Assembly: GCA_026260175.1 (NCBI GenBank)
Contig: JAKCWW010007551.1
Coordinates: forward strand, 1 to 28,873
Direction of reading: 5' to 3'
Source of the DNA: Reticulitermes lucifugus
Lineage: Eukaryota; Arthropoda; Insecta; Blattodea; Rhinotermitidae
DNA length: 28,873 bases
Both the position numbers and the translations under genes were made by a program. Below the pieces are notes generated by a model, which did no database searches, was not told where the DNA came from, and was given only the letters and a program-made list of their open reading frames with translations. This document shows positions 10,994-21,121 of this stretch, piece after piece; the stretch's first letter is position 1, and every line of letters begins with the position of its first letter.

Positions 10994-11014
10994 CTAAAAC
11001 AAAAAAACAAAATC
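10994..11014 (-). other. Splice acceptor with polypyrimidine tract before the RGS-type exon
   Basis: On the minus strand a T-rich tract ending ttttag abuts the ATG, with AG at 10995-10994. Either the start codon lies at the first base of exon 2 behind a 5'UTR exon, or coding begins in an exon beyond this one. The sequence alone does not decide. Confidence 0.7.
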
Positions 11015-11120
11015 ATAAGCCACTCTATCGATTAAATTGATTTGTACAGTGGACTTTGTTTTTGGTCCAATTTCCTAACCAATAAGAAAATTGGGGTTTG
11101 TAATTGGCATACATCCATAA

Positions 11121-11177
11121 GTGTATGTGTGTATGTATGTACTCGTATGTATGTATGTATGCATGCATGCATGCATG
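11121..11177. repeat. (GTAT)n / (GCAT)n microsatellite
   Basis: Runs of gtat with one interruption (actc), passing into four gcat units and ending in gatgcg. The small open frame across it is not coding. Confidence 0.9.
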
Positions 11178-11179
11178 AT

Positions 11180-12365
11180 GCGTATGACCCTCCCGAGGAA
11201 CCTCATCACCACCTTAATAATAAACCTAGCTCTTGGCCTGTTAAGATAAATACGAAATAGAAGTTTTCACACGTACAGCCGTCCTTCTTAGTGCTCATGA
11301 CGTCTGAGAATACGTAAGAATTTTTTTATGTGCATGGGTTTCCAGCGCATAGCACAGCTTCAGTCTCGGAGGCCCGTAGTTTTTCTGTTTCCCCTTACGC
11401 AAATCGTTTTTGCTACGGTGAATCGTGTTTTCCATGCCCTGTTTTTCGGGTTCCATCCGGTAAGTTGTCCTCTGTAATCACAAGCCTCATCTGCCCAATT
11501 TGGGTCCAGCCGTTTATCTTCCTCTTCGCCCCTAGTCAGCATAACACTACCGCAGAACGGCCAGCTAGGTCATTTGGTCCTCCGCACACGACGAAAGGGA
11601 TTAGTAGACTTTCAACTATCATACTTCGTGCTGAAGTTATAGATTTCTATCGTCATCAATACCAGCACAAGGGCTTACTCCATTCTCAACCATCTGCCTA
11701 TATTAAATTTTACAGAAACGTACTAAATCCCATTTCATATTATTCTCCTCTTCATCGACTAGACTTTTGACATATTCTTCTGTTATCACGTCTTTTAACT
11801 TCTTTTCGACTAATTTAAGGTTAATATTCCCTCAAACGAAGACTTCAATTTAATTTTTAATAACAAATAGGCATATTAAGCTACAAACATCACATAGGCC
11901 TGTTCCTGTAGGCCATCTGTAAAATTAATGACAGTCCCTAAACGCACAGAACTTACGACATGATGATGTATTGTATGCGCAGCTGCAATTCGTTTCTTCT
12001 ATTCAGTCTTCTGTAATAACAACACAGGACAATCTCTACTGGACATGGAGATACGCCAAACAGAGAGATATTTTTAAAATTTTTAAGTACAACTTTGTGC
12101 TGCTGCAAGGCTTCGTGTGTTACAAAGCGTAATTTTCCGATTGCAGTTCACGGTAAAGGCACGAAGTAATTATGTATTGTGCTGAAGTAGTTAAAATTAT
12201 CTGATCTATACGAAAAGCAAGAAGCAGTAAGACGTCTCATTCGGGTTCTACATGGTGGGTGTGCGTCACATAATAGCACCAAGAATAAAAAATTATACAT
12301 AAAAAAGTCAAAACTGGGCATATGTCGTACAGTCATATTATTAGAACTTGTAAAACAAATTGGTA
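11180..12365. other. No gene recognised
   Basis: The largest open frame, 11330-11770 on the plus strand (146 codons), has no motif I recognise, no clear start context and an ordinary composition. I cannot support it as a gene, although it is the longest frame in the left half. The sequence upstream of the RGS exon here could be intron. Confidence 0.4.
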
Positions 12366-12368
12366 TTA

Positions 12369-12498
12369 CTAGTAGTAGAAACATCGGCAGTATCAGTAGT
12401 AGTAGTAGTACCAGCATTAAGAGTAGCAGCAATAGTGGTGGCGTTAGTAGTAGTACTAGCAATAATAGTAGCAGTGGTAATATCAGTAGTAGCAGTAA
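12369..12498. repeat. Degenerate (AGT)n trinucleotide repeat
   Basis: About 130 bases of agt/agc/aat triplets with many substitutions. The Leu-rich minus-strand frame at 12148-12534 is a by-product of this repeat and not a gene. Confidence 0.9.
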
Positions 12499-13095
12499 AT
12501 CACTAATGATGTTACAAAAGCAACAAATTTGCATATTCTTCTAACAAAATATAAAAATTAATTCCCCTCTGGTTTGGGTAACATCAACTTACATAAGAGC
12601 AGAGAAGAGATAAAATTTCCATTGGCAGATACATTTTTCTTTTTTTGCACTCCGCCCTTCCACGTACTGAATGCTGTTTGCCTAACATGCAGGCACTGTT
12701 CAGTTCAACTAGTATGAATTATTTAACCAGGGGAAGTAAGCTAATTTAAAATTTTACATGGGCTACCAAATGTCAAATGATGATGAGTTAAAAGGACAAA
12801 GTTCAATCGCCGAAACTCCGGTTCTTACCAAGTGAAATGGACTTATCAGGATTGAACTTCACATACGTCACTTTATAAAATGCGCATCGTAAAATGAAAG
12901 ATAATTTCTACAGTCCCTGAAAAGTTCACTGTTTCTAATTAAATAATTTTTTGAGTAAATCCACAAAGATTCAGAATTTAGACTATACAAAATCCTGAGT
13001 TAAAAGAACTATATTCTCTCGCACGATCCACAGTCTGGTAAGTTAACTTCGGAGTTGTAGAAGAAACCATGTTTATGAGTATAGAAGACCAGCCT
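12499..13095. other. No gene recognised
   Basis: AT-rich, stops in all frames. No repeat or motif found. Confidence 0.5.
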
Positions 13096-13096
13096 C

Positions 13097-13262
13097 ACCT
13101 AGCCGCAAGGCGTCGCGGTACGATATGAACTTCTACTGGGGGAATTCCGGGTTCGAATTTTGGTGGCTATACTGATTATCCTGGCAGGTTTTCCGTGTTT
13201 CTCCTCACCCCCTGCAGTCAGGCCTGGCTAGCATAACCCACAGAAACAGCACAAACCTTGAT
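13097..13262 (+). mobile_element. tRNA-derived SINE, family D
   Basis: The head (about 13098-13172) has a D-arm-like phrase ctagccgcaaggcgtcgcgg and a B-box-like gggttcgaattttgg. The body phrase ggcaggttttccgtgtttctcctcacccc (13181 onward) resembles the gacaggtttttccacgatacttcgg of the SINE at 21823, so the two may share a body. No target-site duplication was found. Confidence 0.65.
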
Positions 13263-13533
13263 AAGGGAAGGCAAGACGGTGGAACGCAAGGGGAATTTTA
13301 AATGCCAACTTTCATGTTCCGCTAAACAGCTTACAGGTACATGCATAAAGATACGACCGCTTCCTTCCATATTCTTTGAAGTTCATCACTCACACGTCAT
13401 CATAGCACAGACGCTATGTAGGCCTAATCTGAGATGCTAACCACAACGCAAACTGAACCGCAATAAAAGATACCAGTGCGAAATCCCAAAGGTAGAAGAA
13501 TAAACCGGAGCCCCCTGGAGCCTAGGGGGTTCC

Positions 13534-13608
13534 AGAAGAGGAGTTCTTAGAAACAACTGTCTGTCTAGGGCCTAGACAGACAGTTGCTTTCAAAAAATCC
13601 TCCTGCCT
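13534..13608. repeat. Near-perfect palindrome with imperfect flanks
   Basis: Arms 13554-13569 and 13571-13586 (caactgtctgtctagg and its exact complement) are separated by one base, giving 16 bp of perfect pairing. Outside them agaggagttcttagaaa pairs loosely with ctttcaaaaaatcctcct. A second hairpin, ccccct...aggggg, sits just to the left (13511-13529). Together they resemble the centre of a foldback element or two abutting transposon ends. Confidence 0.85.
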
Positions 13609-13639
13609 CCCGCAACAGCTTTGGAGCACACTACTTTCG

Positions 13640-14385
13640 CCTCTAATACGGACAGCATATGTAATCGGTTCCCCGAGCATAGGGAAATAAGAGCTCCCTT
13701 ACGCAAGGCGAGTCGGCCGATTGTTGTCATCTAAACTGCGCCGAAACAAGGAAATCTCGATAGTTGTGAGTTGTGTCGCATACACAGCAGGCCACTGAAG
13801 AATGTTTCCTTGCAAAGAAAGAGTATTCCGTTTGTAATACGTTTGCAATGTACATATGTTATGGGGGAAAAGAAATTCGCCGAAAGTTTAGTAAAAAAAT
13901 CCCGCGTCAACAATCCTGTGTCAAAGTTAAATAAGAACGCTCTTTGTTGACACGCCGTTTATTTATACATAATTTACAAAAGATTCATATGGCTTATGTG
14001 TAAATTACACTATATCTTTCAGTCCGTTTCCTCGACCATCTTCATGTTTGTTACAGGAATACTTTATATTTTATGCCTTAATGTGTCCTAAGACTAAGAT
14101 CTCGATCTTATGACCGTGTACGGTATCGTACCACACAAATATGTTAATGTAATAATGTAATTACACACCATGGATTTAAAGTACAAAAATAGTATTTGTT
14201 ATGTGAGGTATCAAAAAAATAAAATTCTCTTAAAATATGTTAAAATATTCTTAACAATGGTCAAGATGAAAATAGAACCAGTCACGCCGATTCTTCAAAA
14301 TAACTATCTATTTTCTTTTTCCTTTTTCATAATACTGATCGACATCGTTTGTCTCCACTATTGCGTGAATGTAGAATTACATTTG
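13640..14385. other. No gene recognised
   Basis: AT-rich. Small open frames only, with no recognisable motif. Confidence 0.5.
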
Positions 14386-14389
14386 GGTT

Positions 14390-14530
14390 GCGTGATTTCA
14401 GGCTTCCGCCGCGGAGTAAATGAGATCTTCGCTCTTCTGTGATGTTACGCCGCGTACAATGGTAGTTAGTTACCGACGTTTCGGGACAACCTATCGGTTC
14501 CATCTTCAAAGGCCAAGCCGTCCAAGAAGA
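14390..14530 (-). mobile_element. Solo repeat arm with hammerhead-like core (family of 18677-18982)
   Basis: The plus strand reads gatgttacgccgcgtac-aatggtagttagttaccgacgtttcgg...ccatcttcaaagg. This aligns over about 75 bases with gatgttgcgccgtgtcgactggtagatagtcgccgacgcttcgg...tcttcagcttcag at 18692-18753. On the minus strand the order ttgaaga - hairpin-like spacer - CGAAAC-GTC is a decayed hammerhead layout: CUGANGA with C to U, GAAA intact, then a CG stem and a UC dinucleotide. No inverted partner arm lies within a few hundred bases. Confidence 0.6.
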
Positions 14531-15120
14531 ATTTAGTTGTTTTTAATCTTTGCTTGTTGTTAGCTGATCACAAGACACAGGACCCGTGTCGACATTGTCT
14601 TTAAGGTGTAAATGACTGAAACATTGTCAAATTTATGGTTACCTAAAGCAAAGTGTTATCTATTAACTTATTTTAGGGAGGGAAAGGTACTAATTAGTTT
14701 TCATCCCGACATAAATAGTTATAGTTATACTTATTGTGTATTTTCAACGGAACTAGGAAGTGTGCGTCACTGGTCGATGGCTGGTTATATACTGACTGGC
14801 ATAAGTTTCGTAACACTGAATATACAGAATAGTGAAAGAGTTTCAGACGATAGGTTCAGTATCCAACAAAAATTAAATACGAAAACATTATGTTTAGCTA
14901 AAAAGACACTGCATGATAGTGGCGATCGAACAGGAACACGCCGCCCAAAATTACATCTTTACAACAACTCATTCTTCTAGAGTCGAGAGGAACGAGTTGT
15001 TGCGCACCTTCTTGCTTCCTAGTCCAGAATCTAGACTGGACACAGCAGGCTGATATTGCAGGTGGTTTCAAGAATCGGTAGCCTATGCCTTCCTTGATCT
15101 GGAACTCTTTTTTTTTCTCA

Positions 15121-15495
15121 GGTGAGACACGGACTGAATTAAGTGAGAATTTAAAGAGCCAAAACAACAGATATTGGTGTTCCGAAAATCCGCATGCATT
15201 TCATGAAATTTCTTTGGGTGGCCTTAAGTCGGAATCGTATGTGTGCAGAAGAATAGGTCCTGTGTCTTTCGAAGAAACAATACAAAACTAATGGACTGTG
15301 ACCTCCGAGATCTCCAAATTTGATTCCGTACAATTATGACTTGTGAGGGACAATAAGCGACAGAGTTTATGCAAACAAAGCACCTTCTTCGCAAGACCTG
15401 AAATATAATAGTCGAGAAGGAACTGCCAGGAATATAAGAAACGTTTTTAGACGGTGCGAGGCCTGATTAGAAGTTGGAGGCGACACTTCGCAACT
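15121..15495 (+). pseudogene. Tc1/mariner-type (DDE_3-like) transposase, internally deleted
   Basis: Block 1 (15121-15291) encodes NNRYWCSENPHAFHEISLGG and RRIGPVSFEETIQN, the middle of a widespread insect transposase in which the pattern W-seNPHa.hE...GPiFFEeTi is typical. Block 2 (15291-15495) begins GLWPPRSPNLIPYNYDL-stop, then ISDRVYANKAPSSQDLK and NVFRRCEA, the C-terminal part. Compared with the family, some 40-50 residues between the blocks are missing, including the segment with the second catalytic Asp. The Asp expected in SPDL is Asn here. Both are fatal to catalysis. In-frame stops occur as well. The N-terminal DNA-binding part is not visible upstream of 15085. Family identity is good; the exact subfamily is not assigned. 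Confidence 0.82.
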
Positions 15496-15509
15496 CTTCT
15501 ACAAAGTAA

Positions 15510-16680
15510 GGTAAGTTGAATTGAAGGGTAAAAAGGTACTCTAAATTCCCGGCGTTTGCAGGTTTCGTTTCGATAGATATCTCACAACAACCGCCGTGCC
15601 CTCCTGTCCCACAAAGAGGACAAGGCGTTCGACTTTATTATTGTGCAAGCCATGTCTTGGGTCCTCAACAGGCCTCTTCGAATCATTTACGTCTTCTTGA
15701 CTTCGTCCATGCATGGTATATTCCCGGTCTACAAAAATGTCCGTGGGAGTTTAGAATTCCGTCAAGAGCCAGATGCCTTTAAGTTTCATTTTCGTTTCCA
15801 TCAGCTCCTCAGGGCAAATTCCAAATTGTATACTCAGATAGGCCATAGATCATTTACCCCTCATTTCCAATTTATAAATCATGATAGTCAATAAATATAT
15901 TTAAATTCGGATAAAATGGAGGTGTATATTGCAATAATAATTTAATTTGTAGAATTATGTTTCCGCATAACGCAGTAATTGTTTCTGGCCAGGCACAGGT
16001 TGTATAAATGAAGGTATGGAAACACCATTAAAGCTAGAATAAGAAAATATACGCGTGACAGTATTTGAAATAACTCTGTAGGGAACAGGCCAACACGCTC
16101 CTATTTCCATTCAGTCTGCTAATTCGAGGAATCCTAATTTTCCCGAAACCATAAAAGCCAAGCGCTCTGGCCATCTCCCAACATTTGCCGCTACTATCAA
16201 CAACCACCGCCCCGCCGCCACCAGTCGCTCTTTATTTCGTGGGTGGTCCGTGTGATGTACATTATTTTTACTACACTGCGTATGCAGATATCATCATCGT
16301 CACCACCACCATCATCACCGCAACCCTCTCGCGGCAGACTCGAGATAAGGGAATCCAATGTTATGTAACCGACGATGTACCGTACCGGAACTCAAGAGTT
16401 AAGGCTTTCCAGTAGATCTATACGTACGAAGCTAAAGCTCTGTTGATGATGCAGCCTACTCAAGCACAGCGCTCTACCGCAAACTAAATCTTCAGTCTAT
16501 CAGGTACTTGTAGTTCTAACTTCTGGCAATAATCACGGAACATTCTTAACAGAGTCCAATTTGCATGCCTATTTATTCCTAGTTTACCTTTCATACTTCA
16601 CATTTTCTATTGCCTTTACAGAACCAGCTCTAATCTTCCGTATATTTCTTACATATGTGTATACTCTCTCAAAAAAGTCG
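15510..16680. other. No gene recognised
   Basis: A block at 16185-16330 is rich in ccaccg, atcatc and cacc triplets and gives spurious low-complexity frames. Nothing else is recognised. Confidence 0.5.
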
Positions 16681-16689
16681 TAATAGTAT

Positions 16690-16915
16690 GGCTGACAATA
16701 CTGCTTCGCTTTCTGGAGGCCGTGGGATCAAGTCTCGGCTTGCAAACCGGCTATCCGAGCAGATCCTTCGTGATTTCATCAGACGACGGAATACTGCCAC
16801 AACTCATTCCTTCCAAATGCTGTCTAATTCAGTATTCTCCAGTCACCACATAATTCGACGCCTTATTATCTGAGCTATTAAAAGCATTGCTAAATAAGCC
16901 ATAAATAAATAAACT
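16690..16915 (+). mobile_element. Degraded SINE with (AAAT)n tail
   Basis: The head (about 16690-16745) keeps gtatggctgacaatactg and a B-box-like gggatcaagtctcgg. The tail ccaaatgctgtctaattc...attatctgagctattaaaagcattgc ends in ataaataaataaac. It matches the tail of the copy at 605-880. The short open frames across it are not genes. Confidence 0.6.
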
Positions 16916-17975
16916 TGGTCTCTCGCCGTAATGGCAGAACACAGATTGTGTTTGAGAAGAGTGCTGAGGATAATGGGCCAAAGGAATGGAAGTAACTGAA
17001 AGGTGAAGAAAATTATACAATGGAAGGCTTCGTAATTTGTACTTCCCTCCAAAAATTGTTAGGGTGGTTGAAATGAAGGGCGATGCGAAGGATGTGAAGT
17101 GTACCATGCACGAAGAAAATAACTAAAATAAATAAATGCATAAAAGATTTTAGCTGAAATTCCTATAGTCACTGCTTTGGAGATCTTGCATAGATATTAG
17201 GGCAATATTACCAACTGATCACATAGAAATAGGATGCGATGGTGCAGAAGGTATTTAGCTTCGTCACGGTAAGGTCCAGTGACGGATATCTGTCAACATG
17301 ATAACAATATTCCAGGTTCTATAAAAGGTGAAGAACTTCTTGACCACCTAACTGACTATCGCTGTCTCAATAGGGACTCTGCTCCGTGCTTTAGTTAATA
17401 CAAAATGTTTACAAGTAACACAGACAGCTCGCTATGGTAAAAAAACCTAGAAACTGTAGTTCCCGTTACAAATAAGGCTGCAATAACAATGAAGAAAGCT
17501 ATTTTTGTTTTAATGGCATCTTATATGACACAAAAGCAATAATAATGAATTTAATAACTGAATAAATGTTGGAAATGTTCAGTGACGTCTTGTAATTGTG
17601 AATAGTACGGTAAAAATTCCTGTAAAAGAAGCTTCACTACATATAGAACGTATAAACTGTCACGGAATTTTCCTAACTGTGCTGCTTGCCATTAGCCACT
17701 TAATCTCTGGCCCTCATCCGTATGTTTCTTACCACCAAGCACATAAAATAAGAACAAATATGCAACCCTCAAACAAGATATTTCAATTGAGTGTACACCG
17801 AACCGTAGGTCATTCTAATCGGTCAGTACGAAAAATATTGAGAACAGTCATGGAACATACTGCTGGGCAACTGTCAGTAATATGGCACAAATGTCCACAA
17901 GCATGGAGAAAAAATTATTTAAGATGTTTTTAAAGCCAGTTACACTGGAACATGACGACACACGCGCTCTTTATG
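16916..17975. other. No gene recognised
   Basis: The largest frame, 17598-17933 on the plus strand (111 codons), shows no motif and no splice or start evidence. AT-rich elsewhere. Confidence 0.45.
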
Positions 17976-17978
17976 CAA

Positions 17979-18170
17979 TAAACCTCTCTCGGACTAGCAG
18001 CAGCGTCAGACGCTTGAACGGCGAGTAAACTAACGTTTCGAGGACCGTCTTTGTTCCCGTCACCAGGAAACTTAAATCAGTTCCATGATGACGAGAACAT
18101 AGACGGCTTGAAACGTGTGTTTATTCGCCTTTCAACCACCTGACGCGGCTGGTAGCCCCAGAGAGTTTCA
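17979..18170. mobile_element. Inverted-repeat element with hammerhead-like cores
   Basis: Arms of about 87 bases, 17984-18071 and 18080-18165, are inverted copies separated by only eight bases. Shared phrases are ctctct..gg, gcgtca, ggcga.taaac and acgtttc...ccgtct.tgtt. Read outward to inward, the minus strand of the left arm carries CUGGUGA at 18066-18060, a G-rich and C-rich spacer that can partly pair, then CGAAACGUU. The plus strand of the right arm carries AUGAUGA at 18085-18091 and GAAACG at 18110-18115. Each box has one change from the hammerhead consensus CUGANGA, so these are probably dead relatives of the ribozyme arms at 25582-25859. Confidence 0.65.
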
Positions 18171-18676
18171 CTGCATTCAATCGCCGTACAAGCTTCAGAC
18201 AACGTAACATACGTTCTTTGTATTTAAAAACAAAGCAGTTTCTCGAAGAGAAGGCGGGTGGTAATAAGGTAATAGCATCGAAAAATTAAAATTTTATTTT
18301 AAGTCAATATGTACCTCTCTTCTCCTACTGTCTTAAGTAAAACTGCTTTGACATTAATTTTTATATTTACTTCTGTGACTCACAATAAAGCATTGACTGT
18401 TACTACAGTTACGGAGTTACGACTGCCTGGGTACGTTATAAATGAAGCCCAACAAGGGAATTCTAAAAAATGTTACACAAAACGACGCAGAAAAGGAGTA
18501 CAAAGAACACAACCTAAAATGGGAGAACATTATCCTGAGTATCGAGGATTAGTTTTGCAAACAAAAACTCAATTTAGATGGCTCGTAATGTCTTGTTCCT
18601 GTGCCTATAAATCCTGTTATTGTTTGAAATCTGTAGCGCTGGACGATCTTTCATCCAACAAATATTCATAAAGAAG
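18171..18676. other. No gene recognised
   Basis: A 120-codon open frame at 18309-18671 on the plus strand begins with a hydrophobic stretch that could pass for a signal peptide (residues 5-30). It has no family motif, and its end runs into the adjacent repeat. I do not support it as a gene. Confidence 0.4.
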
Positions 18677-18982
18677 CTCAAGTCTTCTTGGATGTTGCGC
18701 CGTGTCGACTGGTAGATAGTCGCCGACGCTTCGGAGGAGCAGTGTCTTCAGCTTCAGAGTCAAGCAGTTCCAGTACTGGGTTGCTCCAGAATTAAGGAAC
18801 TCTGCATTTTTGAGGTCCTCACAGCGGTCCTGATAAAGGTTCAAGTTCTGTAGGACGTAGCGCCATGTCAAGCAGCCAAAGACTCGGACTGCTTGACGCT
18901 TCAAATGGAGGTACTGCACTCCCGCAAAACGTTGGTAACCTTTTGCCAGTCGACATGGCGTAACATATCAGAAGACTGCAAG
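18677..18982. mobile_element. Inverted-repeat element, about 95-bp arms and 115-bp centre
   Basis: Left arm 18677-18770 and right arm 18885-18982 are imperfect inverted copies. Outer parts agree best: aagtcttct.gatgttgcgcc.tgtcgactgg against the complement of 18936-18982. The left arm, read on the minus strand, has an exact CUGAAGA box and then CCGAAGCGUC, with one change in GAAA. The right arm is more decayed and keeps CAAAACGTTGGTAACC. The centre has gtcaagcag (18867) paired with ctgcttgac (18889). The same arm recurs alone at 14390-14530. Confidence 0.65.
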
Positions 18983-19189
18983 AACCACAAACCTCGCAAT
19001 ACTCGTTCATAATTGACATACATTTCTTAACAAAAATCTTGGATAAATACGTTGTGCCCCTTCTACAATTTCTAGAATGGCAATTGGTTTGCGAAATCGT
19101 AACTGTCCGATTGTAGTCTGACAATGAGACCCACAACTTTCCTTACTTATCTAAGATACATTTTCAAACTCATAAACAGAATTTTATTA

Positions 19190-19310
19190 CACAGTTCCAA
19201 CAAAATGCAATTACAGTTCACAAATACTTAAATTGCATTATCACAAAATATACTTTCCTACATGTTTCGCCTCGAGACAGCCATCATCGGGGAGATTTAT
19301 ATACAAAGGA
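19190..19310 (-). mobile_element. Solo arm related to the hammerhead element at 25582-25859
   Basis: The plus strand reads aatgcaattacagttcac...tactttcctacatgtttcgcc...gccatcatcggg...atacaaaggaat, which matches the left arm at 25621-25700 in order and spacing. On the minus strand the core is CCGAUGA, where the second base of CUGAUGA is changed, and the CGAAACAUGUAGGA segment is kept. Stem II no longer pairs well. It has no inverted partner. Confidence 0.6.
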
Positions 19311-19339
19311 ATTATGGTTGCCGATATGTAAAACATATA

Positions 19340-20810
19340 AATTTAAAAGCTATGCACAACATAAGAGTAATCTACGAATATAACTGGTCAGTTAACACTC
19401 CAGATTAAAAGTTAGAATTATTAAAACTAGTCTGTATTGAAGTCTTCCATTACAGTTCGTGTGCTGCGCTTTTGCATGCAAACATCCACTTGTACACGTC
19501 TTCGATCCGAATATGGATCGGGTTCTTGTAGTCGATTATTTGATGTGAACTCTGTAGGACAGAAAAACACGAACAAATGGGAACTTATTTCTCTTATTTT
19601 GCATCTTTATCCAATGAAGATGGCTATTCTTGACTCGCCTACCATGCCGTCAGAACGGACTCCGGCGTAGTCCGCGATAAACCTTCTAAAGGAAATAATC
19701 TGTTATCAGTGTCTAGTTGATGACATTTATGTTTTAATGATAACGGTTATGCACATACACGCACAGATAAGAAGAAGATTTCCTAAGCGTACTTTTTTCC
19801 CCTTGAAGAAGAACAGTATGCTAATAAGAGGGGGCATTCATGTTGCTAGAGGTGTGAGCCGCACTCTACAGAGCATAACAGCGCGTGGACCGGCGAGATT
19901 GCAGGAGTATGAACCGATAAAACAAATGACGACTGTTGCTATGTGGGTATGACGTTTCATTTCGAGAGCTGCGTTGTGGCGTAACGGAGGAACAGGGGAA
20001 CGACAAGTGCAGTTGCAAGCCTTGCGCGTTGCGTACCGGCACAAATGTGCGTGCAAGTCTCGCATGAGTACGTATGTGAAATTCATGTTTTCTGAGAAGT
20101 GCAAATATCATTCTGCACTGTTTAATATATAAGGAGAAAAGTGTTTTCAAACATACAAACACTCGAAGATGAGAAAATGTGAAATGATCGAAAGGAATTC
20201 TTTACGGGAATTCCAAACTGCGGGTTGCCCAGTACCTTCTTATTATAAACCCAGAGAAGGTAGTATTTTCTACTTAATTCGATGTACGTATTATAAGTTC
20301 CTTACGATTTCTTGTATAGCTGTTCGGTTCATTGAAATGTACCTAATAGCGTATAAGGTCAGGATAACCACCATGCCCGCAAGGGGGTCTGAAACGGCGA
20401 TCGTAACACTACGACGATCACAGGACGCCTTCAATTTAATCCGTAATCCTACCCAATTAGAATTATCTGTACAATCACGCATATCAGCAAAAATGCACAA
20501 CATTGCCTCTCTGTAAATGGAATTTGACAACACGACTGAGAAGTTTTCAAAGAACTTGTTAGGCACTGCACGGTCTCGGTTCGATTAGAAAGAGCACCAG
20601 TGTGCAGGAGATAGACATATATTACATGTGTGAGAGAGAAAGAAAGTACAGCTGACGTGTCAAGAAAGGCTCACACTGACGAGTACCAATACTCCGATAT
20701 TCCTGAGCAGCCTCAGGCTCCGTAGGTCAAAGAAGTAAACAAGTGACGAACTCTGTTATGTCGAAGTGGGAATCGATATCCACATTACATCATGTCCCTA
20801 TTTTCTCTCC
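19340..20810. other. No gene recognised
   Basis: Only short overlapping frames on both strands, none with a motif. A (TA)n tract follows at 20816-20834. Confidence 0.5.
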
Positions 20811-20851
20811 TGTCATATATATATATATATATACAGTGAGGTTAGTTTGTA

Positions 20852-21114
20852 GCCGATCCCGATGGCCGTGCGGTCTAAGGCGTGGGTCTGCGGCAGCTCG
20901 CTTACTAGGAGTGCGGGTTCGATTCCCACCGGGGGCATGGATGTCTGTCTCTTGTGAGTATTGTGTGTTGTCAGGTAGAGGTCTTTGCGACGAGCTGGTC
21001 ACTCGTCCAGAGGAGTCCTACCGACTGTGGTGTATCTAAAAAAAGTGTAATCGTGACGCCTCAAAAAATGAGGCGGCCTGGCCCCCAAGGGGCTGTCGAG
21101 CCATTGGAAAAAAA
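20852..21114 (+). mobile_element. tRNA-derived SINE, family A copy 2
   Basis: The head has gatggccgtgcggtctaagg and a perfect B box, ggttcgattcc at 20916-20926. The body gtctgtctcttgtgagtattg...gtcaggtagaggtctttgcg...ctcgtccag...cctggcccccaaggggctg is about 75-80 percent like copy 1 at 977-1233. It ends in an A run. Flanking direct repeats are weak (agtttgt before, tgtttgt after). It inserted next to a (TA)n tract. Confidence 0.88.
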
Positions 21115-21121
21115 TTTTGTT

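Noticed and set aside
10701-11035. Ala/Gln-rich and Leu-rich frames overlapping the RGS exon
   Set aside because: They are other frames of the same CAG/CAA repeat; only the frame with the cysteine string, donor and acceptor fits a gene.
11330-11770. 146-codon plus-strand open frame
   Set aside because: No motif, no splice or start evidence, and ordinary composition. A chance frame cannot be excluded.
12148-12534. Leu-rich 128-codon minus-strand frame that looks like a membrane protein
   Set aside because: It is the translation of a degenerate AGT triplet repeat.
17598-17933. 111-codon plus-strand frame
   Set aside because: No recognised domain and no supporting signals.
18309-18671. 120-codon frame with a possible signal peptide
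   Set aside because: Hydrophobic start alone is weak; no cysteine pattern or family motif, and the end runs into a repeat.
20852-20936. A genuine tRNA gene
   Set aside because: A and B boxes are good, but the acceptor stem does not pair and a SINE body follows; a second copy at 977 has the same body.
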